From the NCBI GenBank assembly GCA_964620125.1, contig CAZUGQ010000005.1, forward strand, positions 66,001 to 130,000: a DNA stretch of 64,000 bases. Reading direction: 5' to 3'. A model generated the notes under the pieces. That model saw only the letters and a list, made by a program, of their open reading frames with translations, searched no databases and was not told the DNA's origin. Source of the DNA: OLB6 sp964620125 (GTDB lineage: Bacteria > Bacteroidota > Ignavibacteria > Kapaibacteriales > Kapaibacteriaceae). This document shows positions 27,284 to 36,161 of the stretch, in pieces; position 1 is the stretch's first letter, and each line of letters opens with the position of its first letter. The position numbers and the translations under genes are program-made.

Positions 27284-30200
27284 GTGTTCGTCCATCTCCA
27301 TAATCACACCTACTTCTCGCTTCTCGACGCAGCAGCATCACCGGAGCAGCTTATCAGTGCTGCCGTGGCTGATGGTCAGAAAGCACTTGCCATCACCGAT
27401 CACGGTGTGATGTTCGGCTGTTTTGAGTTTTACCGCAAAGCCAAGAAGGCTGGCATAAAACCGATCATCGGCGTCGAGGCCTATCTGGCCGTGCGTAAGC
27501 ACACAGATCGTGAACGTATAGACACCAGCGGCACCCAGCGCAACTACTATCATCTTGTGCTGTTGGCAAAGAATCAGCAGGGCTACCGAAACCTGATGAA
27601 GCTTACCTCCATCGGTCATAGCCGAGGTTTCTACTACAAGCCACGAATAGACTTCGACCTTTTGCGGCAGCACCACGAAGGGCTCATTGCTACCTCTGCC
27701 TGTTTGGCTGGACCGATCAATGCTCCACTCCTTGCAGGAGATGTGGAACTGGCAAAGAAGAATGCAATCACGCTCAAAGAAATCTTCGGTTCGGATTTCT
27801 ACGTGGAGTTGCAGGATCATGGATTGCCGCAGGATCGGATCGTCCTGGACCAGGCACCACGCTTGGCTCGCGAATTAGGCATCAAGCTTGTGGTAACCAA
27901 TGACGCACATTACGTTGTGAAGGATCACGCAGTAGCGCACAACGTTCTGTTGCACATCACCCGCGACGCCTCATTTGGCAAAGAGTCTGGATTCGACGTC
28001 AAACGCGACCTGCGGTATCGAGTGCCCGAGATGTACCTGAAAACACAGGACGAGATGAAGTCGCTGTTCAAGGAATATCCCGAAGGCATTGAGAGCACCG
28101 TTGAAATCGCCGAAAAAATAGATCTGGACATTCCCACGCAGTTGCAGATGCCTCAGTTCCCCATCCCTGAGGACAGTGATGCAACCACACTAGAGGACTA
28201 CCTCGAGGAGTTAACGCTACTCGGTCTGCAGGATCGATATCAGGTGCTTACCTCGGAAATCCTCGACAGAGTTCACTTCGAGCTATCGGTAATCAAACGC
28301 ATGGGGTATGCCGGCTACTTCCTCATCGTGCAGGATTTCATTCGTGCTGCTCGCTCCATGGGTGTTCGTGTGGGCCCGGGAAGGGGCTCTGCCGCAGGAT
28401 CACTTGTTGCGTATGCTTTGCGCATCACCGACATCGATCCACTGAAGTACGACTTGCTCTTTGAGAGATTCCTGAACCCGGATCGTGTGTCCATGCCGGA
28501 TATCGACGTGGATTTTTCTGACGACAAGCGCGACCGGGTTATTGAGTATGTGAAGAAGAAGTATGGAGCAGAATCCGTAGCACAAATCATCACCTTCGGC
28601 ACACTCAGTTCGAGAGCCGTGCTAAAGGATGTTGGGCGTGTACTGGGAGTAGACCTCAGCACGATTAATGCGATTACGGAAAAAATACCCGTTGTACTTG
28701 GTAAGGTCGCGCCATTGGCTGAAGCGCTCGAGTTGCCCGAACTGCGTTGGGTTAAGAACTCCGATGACCAGCGCATCAAGGATCTCATTCAATACAGCTT
28801 GGTGCTCGAAGGCACTGCCCGTAACAGTTCCCTACACGCCGCGGGGGTTGTGATTGCTCCCGGACCTATTTCTGACTATGTGCCGGTGTATCAAACACCT
28901 CAAACGGAGCCGGCTACACAGTACAACATGAAGGATCTTGAGGAAGCCGGTCTGCTGAAGATGGACTTCCTTGGCTTGCGCACACTGAGTATCATCGACA
29001 ACACGCTGGAGCAGGTTCGACAGAGAACCGGCGAAGTGATTGACTTGGATGCCATCCCTTTCGACGATCCGGACGTCTATGCCATGTTCGGCCGCGGACA
29101 AACCACCGCCGTCTTTCAGTTTGAAAGTGAGCCCATGCAGGATGCCATGAGGAAGCTCCAGCCAAAAGCGTTGGACGACCTCATTGCCATGAACGCGCTC
29201 TACCGGCCGGGCCCGATGGATAACATTCCGGACTTCATAGAGCGCAGGCATGGTCGGAAGACCATCGAATACCTGCATCCGCTCATGGAGCCTATTCTGA
29301 ACAAGACGTACGGCGTGATTGTGTACCAGGAGCAGGTGATGCAGCTTGTGCAAACACTTGCCGGGTTCACGCTAGCTCAAGCTGACCTTATGCGGCGAGC
29401 CATGGGCAAGAAAGATGAGAAGCTCATGGCCGAGCAGCGCGTGAAGTTTGTGGAAGGGGCTCGAGCACATACAGGCATCGAAACAAGTCTGGCCGGGCAA
29501 ATCTTCGACCTCATCCAGAAGTTCGCACAGTATGGTTTCAACAAAAGTCACAGTGCTGCATACGCATACTTAGCCTATCAAACGGCATGGTTGAAAACGC
29601 ACTACCCGGCGGAGTTTCTTGCCGCAAACATGACGGCAGAACTTGGCGACCAAGCCAAGATTGTTGCCTTGATTGATGAAGCACGCAGATATGGGATCAC
29701 TGTAATGCCACCGGACATCAACCGGTCGCAGGCCACCTTTGTGGCGGATGGAACGATGATCTACTTTGGTATGGCGGCAATCAAGGGTGTTGGGGTATCT
29801 GCCGTAGATGCCATCGTGAAAGCTCGCGCCCAAGCCCCCTTCCAATCCATCTTTGATTTTGCAGCACGAGTAGACAGCGGTGTTGTGAACAAGCGCGTTT
29901 TGGAAGCACTGGTATGTGCTGGTGCTTTCGACGCGATGCAGAATGGGCATCGTGCTCAGTTGTATGCTGCCATCGAGACAGCGTTGGAGTATGCACGAAA
30001 GGTGCATGCAGGCGGGCAGGAGCACATGGATTCACTGTTCGGCGATGCAGAAATCTTAAAACCGATCGAGCCAACATTACCGCCCGTAGAGCCATGGCCT
30101 GAACGAGAGCGCTTACACCGCGAGAGGGAGTGCCTGAACTTCTATGTGTCTGGGCACCCTTTGCAGGCACATGCAGTAGCCGTGAACTCATTCAGCACCA

Positions 30201-30733
30201 TTAACCTTGCCAAACCCGACCCCGAGAAGAATGGGAAGACCGCTCGACTCTGTGGCTTGGTAACGGATGTGCGAACAAGACTTGACAAGCGAGAAAACAC
30301 CATCGCATTCGTGCGTGTAGAGCAGTATACCGGGTCATGCGAATGTGTATTCTGGAGCGACGCCTACCAGAAGTATCAGGGTTTGCTCAAGCCCGATGCA
30401 GTATTGGTTTTCGTAGGCAAGGTGGAGACTTCCGGACCCAACGTTAAGCTGATGGTTGACGAAGTGCTCACGTTGGAGATGGCATCAGAACGCCTTGCTC
30501 ATGGTTACGTGGTAAGGATTGATCCCAACACCGTTCGTGACGAGCATCTTGAAGCCCTGCGAAGGCGCTGCAACACTTCCGACGCCATGGGATCGCTCAC
30601 CTTTGTGGTTCAAAGGCCTGACGGATCTGCGCAGTACAACACTCTGGCCAAGATATCGGAGACGCCCGAGACGATGCAGTTCCTGTGCGAGACCTTTGGT
30701 GAGAACAATGTTCTTCTCAATGTAGAGGGATAA
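27284..30733 (+). CDS. dnaE: DNA polymerase III alpha subunit
   Basis: This is the replicative polymerase catalytic subunit, 1149 residues. The N-terminal PHP domain starts FVHLHNHTYFSLLDAAASPEQL. The C-family polymerase core has GPGRGSAAGSLVAYAL and the catalytic aspartates in PDIDVDFSDDKRDRVIEYV. ARNSSLHAAGVVIAPG, NALYRPGPMDNIPDFIERRHG and FNKSHSAAYAYLAYQTAWLK follow, and an OB-fold lies near 970-1040 (ARLCGLVTDVRTRLDKRENTIAFVRVEQYTG). The GTG at 27284 is the probable start. The nupC-like gene begins 2 nt after its stop. Confidence 0.97.
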   Translation: MFVHLHNHTYFSLLDAAASPEQLISAAVADGQKALAITDHGVMFGCFEFYRKAKKAGIKPIIGVEAYLAVRKHTDRERIDTSGTQRNYYHLVLLAKNQQGYRNLMKLTSIGHSRGFYYKPRIDFDLLRQHHEGLIATSACLAGPINAPLLAGDVELAKKNAITLKEIFGSDFYVELQDHGLPQDRIVLDQAPRLARELGIKLVVTNDAHYVVKDHAVAHNVLLHITRDASFGKESGFDVKRDLRYRVPEMYLKTQDEMKSLFKEYPEGIESTVEIAEKIDLDIPTQLQMPQFPIPEDSDATTLEDYLEELTLLGLQDRYQVLTSEILDRVHFELSVIKRMGYAGYFLIVQDFIRAARSMGVRVGPGRGSAAGSLVAYALRITDIDPLKYDLLFERFLNPDRVSMPDIDVDFSDDKRDRVIEYVKKKYGAESVAQIITFGTLSSRAVLKDVGRVLGVDLSTINAITEKIPVVLGKVAPLAEALELPELRWVKNSDDQRIKDLIQYSLVLEGTARNSSLHAAGVVIAPGPISDYVPVYQTPQTEPATQYNMKDLEEAGLLKMDFLGLRTLSIIDNTLEQVRQRTGEVIDLDAIPFDDPDVYAMFGRGQTTAVFQFESEPMQDAMRKLQPKALDDLIAMNALYRPGPMDNIPDFIERRHGRKTIEYLHPLMEPILNKTYGVIVYQEQVMQLVQTLAGFTLAQADLMRRAMGKKDEKLMAEQRVKFVEGARAHTGIETSLAGQIFDLIQKFAQYGFNKSHSAAYAYLAYQTAWLKTHYPAEFLAANMTAELGDQAKIVALIDEARRYGITVMPPDINRSQATFVADGTMIYFGMAAIKGVGVSAVDAIVKARAQAPFQSIFDFAARVDSGVVNKRVLEALVCAGAFDAMQNGHRAQLYAAIETALEYARKVHAGGQEHMDSLFGDAEILKPIEPTLPPVEPWPERERLHRERECLNFYVSGHPLQAHAVAVNSFSTINLAKPDPEKNGKTARLCGLVTDVRTRLDKRENTIAFVRVEQYTGSCECVFWSDAYQKYQGLLKPDAVLVFVGKVETSGPNVKLMVDEVLTLEMASERLAHGYVVRIDPNTVRDEHLEALRRRCNTSDAMGSLTFVVQRPDGSAQYNTLAKISETPETMQFLCETFGENNVLLNVEG

Positions 30734-30735
30734 AT

Positions 30736-31989
30736 GTGAGTGCTGCCATCTGTGCTCTTGGGATGTTGGTGGTTCTTGGTGTAGCGTGGATCTGGTCAAC
30801 CAACCGCAAGCAAATCCTGTGGCGCACAGTTGTGTGGGGGTTAATACTCCAGGCCGCGTTGAGCATTGTTGCTGTGGCCTTCCCGCCCGGAGTACGATTC
30901 TTCAGGTGGTTAGGTGAATGTGTTACGTGGTTTCTTTCGTTTGCAAAGCAAGGTGCCATCTTTTTGTTTGGCAACCTTGCCAGTTCCGAGCACACTGATG
31001 TATTTGGCTTTCAGTTTGCACTTGCAGTCTTGCCGGTATTAGTGTTCCTTGGCAGTGTTACCGCAATCCTGTTTCACCTGGGAATACTCCAACGGATTGT
31101 TTCCGCGATGGCTTGGGTCATGCAGCGAACCATGGGGACAACTGCCATGGAGTCTCTGAGTGCAGCAGCCAATGTTTTCCTCGGGCAGGTCGAAGCTCCC
31201 CTTTTGGTTCGGCACTACGTTCCGCGTGCTACAACATCCGAGCTGTTTGCCCTGATGGTTGGAGGCTTTGCCACGATTGCCGGAAGTATCATGGGCGTTT
31301 ACATCGCTATGGGGATTCCTGCCGACACGCTCATCATCAGCAGCTTGCTTGCAGCTCCCGGAAGTCTTGTTCTTTCCAAGATGGTTATGCCACTACCCAA
31401 GGGCACGCCGGTGATGCCCATACAGTCGGAAACCTTGTCTGCTCAAGAGCCCGAGCGTTCAAACATCATTGATGCCATTGCCCGCGGTGCCGTTGATGGT
31501 TTTCGAATAGCAGTGAACGTGATCGTAGTGCTTATGGCCTTTAAAGCTATCGTTGCACTTGTTGATGCCAGTCTAGCGTTTACGAGCGCCGAGTTTGCCA
31601 AAGTGGGATGGGAGGGGGCTCCGGCATCGCTTGATACGATACTCGGATGGATGTTTGTGCCTTTTGCCTGGCTCATGGGAGTGCCTTGGAACGAGGCAAT
31701 GCAGGTTTCTTCACTGTTAGGGGTGAAGCTCAGTCAGACAGAATTTCTTGCATACGAGAAACTTGCCGTACTCATCCGTAGCGGTGCCATTTCAGAGCGA
31801 ACGATCACCGTCACAACGATCGCCTTGTGCGGTTTTGCCAATGTAATGAGCATTGGGATTCAAATCGGTGGGTTTAGCATTATGGCTCCGGCTCGCAGGG
31901 CGGAGGTAGCCTCATTGGGCCTCAAGGCTATGTGTGTTGGGGCCTTAACCAATGTGTTTAGCGCTTGCCTCGTTGGTCTCTTTGTTTGA
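30736..31989 (+). CDS. nupC: NupC/CNT-family concentrative nucleoside transporter
   Basis: This 417-residue inner-membrane symporter takes up nucleosides with H+ or Na+. Typical CNT sequences are present: VFGFQFALAVLPVLVFLGSVTAILFHLGILQ, the core QVEAPLLVRHYVPRATTSELFALMVGGFATIAGSIMGVY, and ALCGFANVMSIGIQIGG near the C-terminus. The GTG start lies 2 nt after the dnaE stop. The 3' end overlaps the convergent gene on the other strand by 32 bp. One octamer is inside. Confidence 0.93.
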   Translation: MSAAICALGMLVVLGVAWIWSTNRKQILWRTVVWGLILQAALSIVAVAFPPGVRFFRWLGECVTWFLSFAKQGAIFLFGNLASSEHTDVFGFQFALAVLPVLVFLGSVTAILFHLGILQRIVSAMAWVMQRTMGTTAMESLSAAANVFLGQVEAPLLVRHYVPRATTSELFALMVGGFATIAGSIMGVYIAMGIPADTLIISSLLAAPGSLVLSKMVMPLPKGTPVMPIQSETLSAQEPERSNIIDAIARGAVDGFRIAVNVIVVLMAFKAIVALVDASLAFTSAEFAKVGWEGAPASLDTILGWMFVPFAWLMGVPWNEAMQVSSLLGVKLSQTEFLAYEKLAVLIRSGAISERTITVTTIALCGFANVMSIGIQIGGFSIMAPARRAEVASLGLKAMCVGALTNVFSACLVGLFV

Positions 31990-32467
31990 TCCGATCGATA
32001 ATCAGGCGCTGCAGCTCGTCGCGAAATCTGGACTCAAACACCACATACTGAGCGTACTGGCTGGGAGTGAGCACTGGTTTTACATCGTCGAATCTCTGTT
32101 CTATTTCTTTGCCCATCTCACGAATGAGCTTACGCAGTTCCTCCACCTTTGGCAAGAGCACCGCTTCGGAGGCATTTGTGCTGATAAGATGTTGGAGTTC
32201 CTTCGAGGCAGCGTCAATCTCAAGGCGCAACTGTTCATGCCTCTTCTGATGTTTGTTATAGACTGCGAAGAACTTCTCAACCTGATTGTCCTGCAAATCA
32301 AGAATGTCAAGAAGTTTAACCTTTCGGAAATCCTCGATGCGCTTCTGAAGTTTTCCGGGCTCGAACTCCTCTTGGGCCGTGATTGTGGGAGTGAGTAGCG
32401 CAGAAGCCAGAATTTGAATGACCACAGGTTGAGCAAATGCACGGAGCCACTTGGTGTTCATGATCAT
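31958..32467 (-). CDS. Exported helical protein downstream of the ECF sigma/anti-sigma genes
   Basis: This protein of 169 residues or slightly fewer (second ATG at 32461) has a hydrophobic N-terminus ending near TAQ. A charged helical body follows (LQKRIEDFRKVKLLDILDLQDNQVEKFFAVYNKHQKRHEQLRLEI) with LTPSQYAQYVVFESRFRDELQRLI at the end. The shape recalls Spy/CpxP-like periplasmic proteins, but the LTxxQ-type motif occurs only once. It overlaps the anti-sigma-like gene by 4 bp and is probably the third gene of a stress-response operon. Its 3' end overlaps nupC. Confidence 0.7.
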   Translation of the reverse strand: MIMNTKWLRAFAQPVVIQILASALLTPTITAQEEFEPGKLQKRIEDFRKVKLLDILDLQDNQVEKFFAVYNKHQKRHEQLRLEIDAASKELQHLISTNASEAVLLPKVEELRKLIREMGKEIEQRFDDVKPVLTPSQYAQYVVFESRFRDELQRLIIDRIKQRDQRGKR

Positions 32468-32880
32468 AGTCCTTCTAGCAGCTTGTCTACGTCGGAGCTT
32501 GTAAGCAGAATGTTCTGCTGAGTTGGGGCCTGCACGATGCGGTCAACTGCCTCTTCTTCGGTGAGTACCACGAGGAGGTCTTCGGTTAGTGTTTCGGTTG
32601 AAGATGTTGTGCCGGTTACGAGGTTGTTCGAGGGTACTGGCACTGGATCGGGTTCAGGAAGAACGAGCCAGGCAAAGCCTATCGATGCTGCGACAGCAAG
32701 GCCACCGACAACCATGCGCCGTTGGCGGCGTGTTCGTGCGGCATGAGCGTGCATTGCCGCGACTACATCAACACTCAGGTTGCGTGTTGCATCTCGCAGG
32801 TGAGCCTCGTAGGCATCTTTATGACGACGATTGATGAAGCTGTTCACCAGCCATTCATCATCATTAGGATTGCTGTTCAT
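32464..32880 (-). CDS. Putative anti-sigma factor
   Basis: This 138-residue protein has a soluble N-terminal ~50 residues, one membrane span (MVVGGLAVAASIGFAWLVLP, about 56-75) and an extracytoplasmic tail. This is the topology of anti-sigma factors encoded next to ECF sigma genes. No zinc HxxxCxxC motif is seen. It overlaps the sigma gene by 17 bp upstream and the helical exported protein downstream. The role is inferred from position and topology only. Confidence 0.65.
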   Translation of the reverse strand: MNSNPNDDEWLVNSFINRRHKDAYEAHLRDATRNLSVDVVAAMHAHAARTRRQRRMVVGGLAVAASIGFAWLVLPEPDPVPVPSNNLVTGTTSSTETLTEDLLVVLTEEEAVDRIVQAPTQQNILLTSSDVDKLLEGL

Positions 32881-33472
32881 CGAAATTCCAGTAGCGGTGG
32901 TAGTCGGTGTCTTTCAGTTTCTCAGCGATCTTCTTTACAGCCCAGTGGTAGTTTGCTTTGAGTGCTCCAACACTTGTTCCTACCTGTGCACTTATCTCCT
33001 CGTAGGTGAGGTCTTCGTAGTGCCGCATCATGAATGTAGCACGTTGTTTTGGTGGCAACGTTGCGAGCACCGTATGAAAGAAGACTTCGAACTCATTCTG
33101 TTCGGTGTGGTCTGCTGGCGAGAGCTGTTTAGCAGGCACGTCACGTTCATCCTCGCCCTCACCGACGGCAAAGAACTTTAGGAACCGACTTCGGTGGTAC
33201 ATGCTAATTGCCGTGTTGCGTGCAATCTTGCCAATCCATGTTTGCAGAGAGCTTTCACTGCGAAACCTACCCAATCCTTTAAAGGCTTTGATCATCACTT
33301 CTTGAGCGCAATCTCGCGCGTCTTCGGTGGAGGACAGATATCGCAAGGCCACCGTATAGGCAAACCGCTGGTACTTGCGAACCATGGCCGTGATGGCTTG
33401 GTCCTGCTCACCAGCATGATATGCCTCGAGGATCTCCTGATCAGATTCCAGTTGTGCTGCCACAGTGTGCAT
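32864..33472 (-). CDS. ECF-type RNA polymerase sigma factor
   Basis: This 202-residue protein has region 2 (ITAMVRKYQRFAYTVALRYLSSTEDARDCAQEVMIKAFKGLGRFR, with an -10-recognition helix TWIGKIARNTAISMYH) and region 4 (LPPKQRATFMMRHYEDLTYEEISAQVGTSVGALKANYHWAVKKI). This is a complete sigma-70 family group 4 protein. The frame extends to a GTG at 33517, but that lies in a palindrome, so I use the ATG at 33472. It heads a three-gene cluster with a putative anti-sigma factor, implying autoregulation. Confidence 0.93.
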   Translation of the reverse strand: MHTVAAQLESDQEILEAYHAGEQDQAITAMVRKYQRFAYTVALRYLSSTEDARDCAQEVMIKAFKGLGRFRSESSLQTWIGKIARNTAISMYHRSRFLKFFAVGEGEDERDVPAKQLSPADHTEQNEFEVFFHTVLATLPPKQRATFMMRHYEDLTYEEISAQVGTSVGALKANYHWAVKKIAEKLKDTDYHRYWNFDEQQS

Positions 33473-33513
33473 GGAGTACGCCAAAATTGAACGGCCGCCC
33501 GTCCTTTGCCATT

Positions 33514-33536
33514 CCACATGGGTTTAACCCACGTGG
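33514..33536. promoter_or_regulatory. Inverted repeat between the MATE and ECF sigma genes
   Basis: CCACATGGGTT and AACCCACGTGG form 11-nt arms around one central base with a single mismatch. It lies 42 bp upstream of the sigma ATG and 17 bp past the MATE stop. It could be an operator for the sigma operon. No T run supports a terminator. Confidence 0.4.
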
Positions 33537-33552
33537 TTGCAGAGTTGGTTGG

Positions 33553-34902
33553 TTACACGGTAACGTTTCTCCAGAAGTCCATTCGGTAGATGAGCAGAGC
33601 AATAAGAGCAAACGCCGTGTAACCGATGACGATTCCAAGCCAAACTCCTTGCGGGCCGAGTTGGAAATAAAATGCCAGTGTATGAGCAAGTGGAAGCTGA
33701 ATGAGCAGCAAACTTCCAGCCGTTATCAGCATGCTAACGTAGGCTGCACCAGCACCGCTAATTGCACGAACCGTTACCAAACCAATGGCAAAACCAACGT
33801 ATCCAAAAATGGTGGTGCGCAGATATCGCAAAGATTCTTCAACCGTAGAAGGTGTACTTGTGTATAACCGAATGAAGTACTCGCCCAACAACCAGATGGC
33901 AATGGCTAATGATAGCATGAGAACAGTCATCTGCTTCACTGCTGAACGATGGTATGCAGCAGCGCGTTCTGGCTGCTTGGCACCAAGGTTCTGACCAGTG
34001 GCAACTTCTACGGCCACACCCATGGCAAAGACGCTCATGAACACCAGCATGTCCATATTCAGTCCCAAGGTATACGCAGCCGTTACCGACGTGCCAAAGC
34101 CCCCTACCAGAACGAACATGATTGCGCGGTTAACGCTAACAGACAACATTTGAATTGCACTGGGAAATCCAAGAGCGGCAACCCTACCTAGAAGGGCAAC
34201 ATCTGGCCGGTAGTTACGAAAGGAAATATGCACATTCGCCCGTCCGTTCGTCACTGCCCAGATTGCAGCACATGCTCCTGAAATCTGGGCTAGGGCTGTT
34301 GCCAAGCCAGCACCTGCAAGGCCGAGCTGCGGGAATGGACCGATGCCAAAGATGAGAAAGGGAGCAAGGAGTGCATTCAGGACCGTTGTACCAATCAGGA
34401 CAACCATTGGAAACACAGGATTGCCCGTACTCCTAACAATGGAGAATATCTGAAAGCTCACCAGGTTAGCGGCAAAGCCCAGATACAATGTAGACATATA
34501 CTGGAACGCCAGTACGGAAACCTCAGGATCCATGCGCATAACGCTGGGGATTGTCGGCATGACGATGTACATCGAGACGCTAACCAACAAGGCAAGTACG
34601 GCAATACCTACCACACCCTGCGTTGCCGTGTTATTTGCTCCTGTGCGATCGCCCTCGCCGTACCGGCGAGCCACGATGATTCCAGTGCCAACGGCAAGCC
34701 CGCTAACAAGCGTAAACAGGAAGAACGTTATCTGATCACTGCTACCAATGGCAGCAATCGCTTCATCGCCCAAGCGTGAAGCATAATAACGGTCAATCAG
34801 CGAATACACCATGTTCACCAGGAAACTGAATGCCATGGGTATGGCAAACAGACGCAGTGATCGGTCGATAGGTCCAGCGAGGAGATTAGGTTGTTGCTTC
34901 AT
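33553..34902 (-). CDS. MATE-family efflux transporter
   Basis: This 449-residue protein has about 12 membrane segments and NorM/DinF-like features: GPIDRSLRLFAIPMAFSFLVNMVYSLIDRYYASRLGDEAIAAIG at the start, LFTLVSGLAVGTGIIVARRYGEGDRTGAN, and repeated GFGT/GLATALAQ turns in the second half. It exports cationic drugs or toxic metabolites by ion antiport; the substrate is unknown. The start at the M of KQQPNLL is chosen; the frame is open to 34929. It is divergent from the glycosyltransferase. One octamer is inside. Confidence 0.92.
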   Translation of the reverse strand: MKQQPNLLAGPIDRSLRLFAIPMAFSFLVNMVYSLIDRYYASRLGDEAIAAIGSSDQITFFLFTLVSGLAVGTGIIVARRYGEGDRTGANNTATQGVVGIAVLALLVSVSMYIVMPTIPSVMRMDPEVSVLAFQYMSTLYLGFAANLVSFQIFSIVRSTGNPVFPMVVLIGTTVLNALLAPFLIFGIGPFPQLGLAGAGLATALAQISGACAAIWAVTNGRANVHISFRNYRPDVALLGRVAALGFPSAIQMLSVSVNRAIMFVLVGGFGTSVTAAYTLGLNMDMLVFMSVFAMGVAVEVATGQNLGAKQPERAAAYHRSAVKQMTVLMLSLAIAIWLLGEYFIRLYTSTPSTVEESLRYLRTTIFGYVGFAIGLVTVRAISGAGAAYVSMLITAGSLLLIQLPLAHTLAFYFQLGPQGVWLGIVIGYTAFALIALLIYRMDFWRNVTV

Positions 34903-34950
34903 GGTCAAGGAAGCCACAAACATCGGCAATGAACACGGTGATCATAGCAC

Positions 34951-36090
34951 ATGTCTATTTTTGATGTACTGATTACCCTTATGCCGTCCACGATCTTCCT
35001 CGGCCTGTTGGCCTTCATGTACGCAAGCCGCGTGCTGTTTTTCATGGTGGGTTTCATTCGGGAGCGTAGGCGGTGGATTGAACCCACATACCAACCACGC
35101 GTTTCAGTTGTGGTACCGGCGCGAAATGAAGAATCCACCATCGAACGGTGTCTCACATCGTTGTTTGCCACCTCCTACCCGCGCCATCTGCTCGAAATCG
35201 TGGTGGTAAATGATCGCAGCACCGATGGCACTGGTGAGGTGTTGGACGCTTTAGCATTGAAACAACCTTGCCTTCGTGTTCTTCATCGCGAGGACGATGA
35301 TGTTGCAAAGAATTTGAAGGGGAAGCCTGGTGCGTTGCAATTCGGAGTGGAGCACAGTCATGGTGAAATCGTGCTCTTTACCGATGCAGACTGCGCTGTG
35401 TCACCCTCGTGGATAGAAGGAATGGTGGCCCAGTTTGCCGATGCACGAGTTGGTTTGGTATCTGGGTTAACATCGGTAGCCGGGGAAACATTCTTTCAGC
35501 GAACGCAGGATGTGGAGTGGACGTACACTCAAAGCATGGCTGCGGGCGGCGTGGGCAACGGCACGCTATTGGGATGTTTTGGCAACAACATGGCCGTTCG
35601 TCGGAGCGTTTTCGATGAACTTGGTGGGTATCATCGGATTAGATTTAGTGTTACCGAAGACATGGCCTTGCAGCTAGCCGTTCATCAGGCTGGCTATCGG
35701 GTTCGGTTTGCCGTGCATCCGAGCATCAGTGTTGAAACCCTACCCTGCACGCGGTTCGTGGATTACGTGAAACAGCGACATCGTTGGGTCCGTGGTGGAA
35801 CCGCTCTTGGCAAGCGTGCGGCTGCATTTGTGGCCACCAGCTTGGCACTATGGGTAGGCATCATCTTGGCGGTGATCGTTGATGCGTGGTGGTGGTTCTG
35901 GGCCTTTCTTTTTCTTCGGCTGGTTGCAGATAGTGCCATGGTTGCCGTTACCTCTGTAATCGTCAACCGCAGAAGACTCTTGCCAATGATTCTCCCGGCG
36001 ATGGTAATGCTTGTACTCACGGAGCTGTTCATTCCGATTTTGGCAACGCGGAAGAGGGTTACGTGGAAAGGACAAACGTTTTTGGGGTGA
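34951..36090 (+). CDS. Family 2 glycosyltransferase, membrane-bound
   Basis: This 379-residue protein has an N-terminal membrane anchor, a GT-A domain (VSVVVPARNEESTIERCLTSL, VNDRSTDGTGEVLDAL), the metal-binding DxD as TDADCAV, the acceptor region VTEDMALQLAV and the processive-type QxxRW as KQRHRWVRG, then C-terminal membrane spans. It probably makes or modifies a glycolipid or polysaccharide. A perfect -7 box (TATTTTTG, 34956-34963) lies just inside this reading frame, so the in-frame ATG at 34981 may be the true start. Confidence 0.9.
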   Translation: MSIFDVLITLMPSTIFLGLLAFMYASRVLFFMVGFIRERRRWIEPTYQPRVSVVVPARNEESTIERCLTSLFATSYPRHLLEIVVVNDRSTDGTGEVLDALALKQPCLRVLHREDDDVAKNLKGKPGALQFGVEHSHGEIVLFTDADCAVSPSWIEGMVAQFADARVGLVSGLTSVAGETFFQRTQDVEWTYTQSMAAGGVGNGTLLGCFGNNMAVRRSVFDELGGYHRIRFSVTEDMALQLAVHQAGYRVRFAVHPSISVETLPCTRFVDYVKQRHRWVRGGTALGKRAAAFVATSLALWVGIILAVIVDAWWWFWAFLFLRLVADSAMVAVTSVIVNRRRLLPMILPAMVMLVLTELFIPILATRKRVTWKGQTFLG

Positions 36091-36100
36091 TCGGCAAAAA

Positions 36101-36150
36101 TGCGTACGTAAGGTGCCGGGTACATACGTACCCGGCACCTTACGTACGTA
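36101..36150. repeat. Extragenic GTGCCGGG palindrome, copy 1
   Basis: Perfect 20-nt arms GTACGTAAGGTGCCGGGTAC (36104-36123) and its complement (36128-36147) flank the loop ATAC; three more outer pairs are possible, one of them G-T. It lies between the convergent glycosyltransferase and D-lactate dehydrogenase genes, so it could end transcription from both sides, but it has no T run. Its 26-bp core is related to the two copies at 52275-52349, which argues for a repeat family rather than a simple terminator. Confidence 0.85.
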
Positions 36151-36161
36151 CTAGGAGGTTC

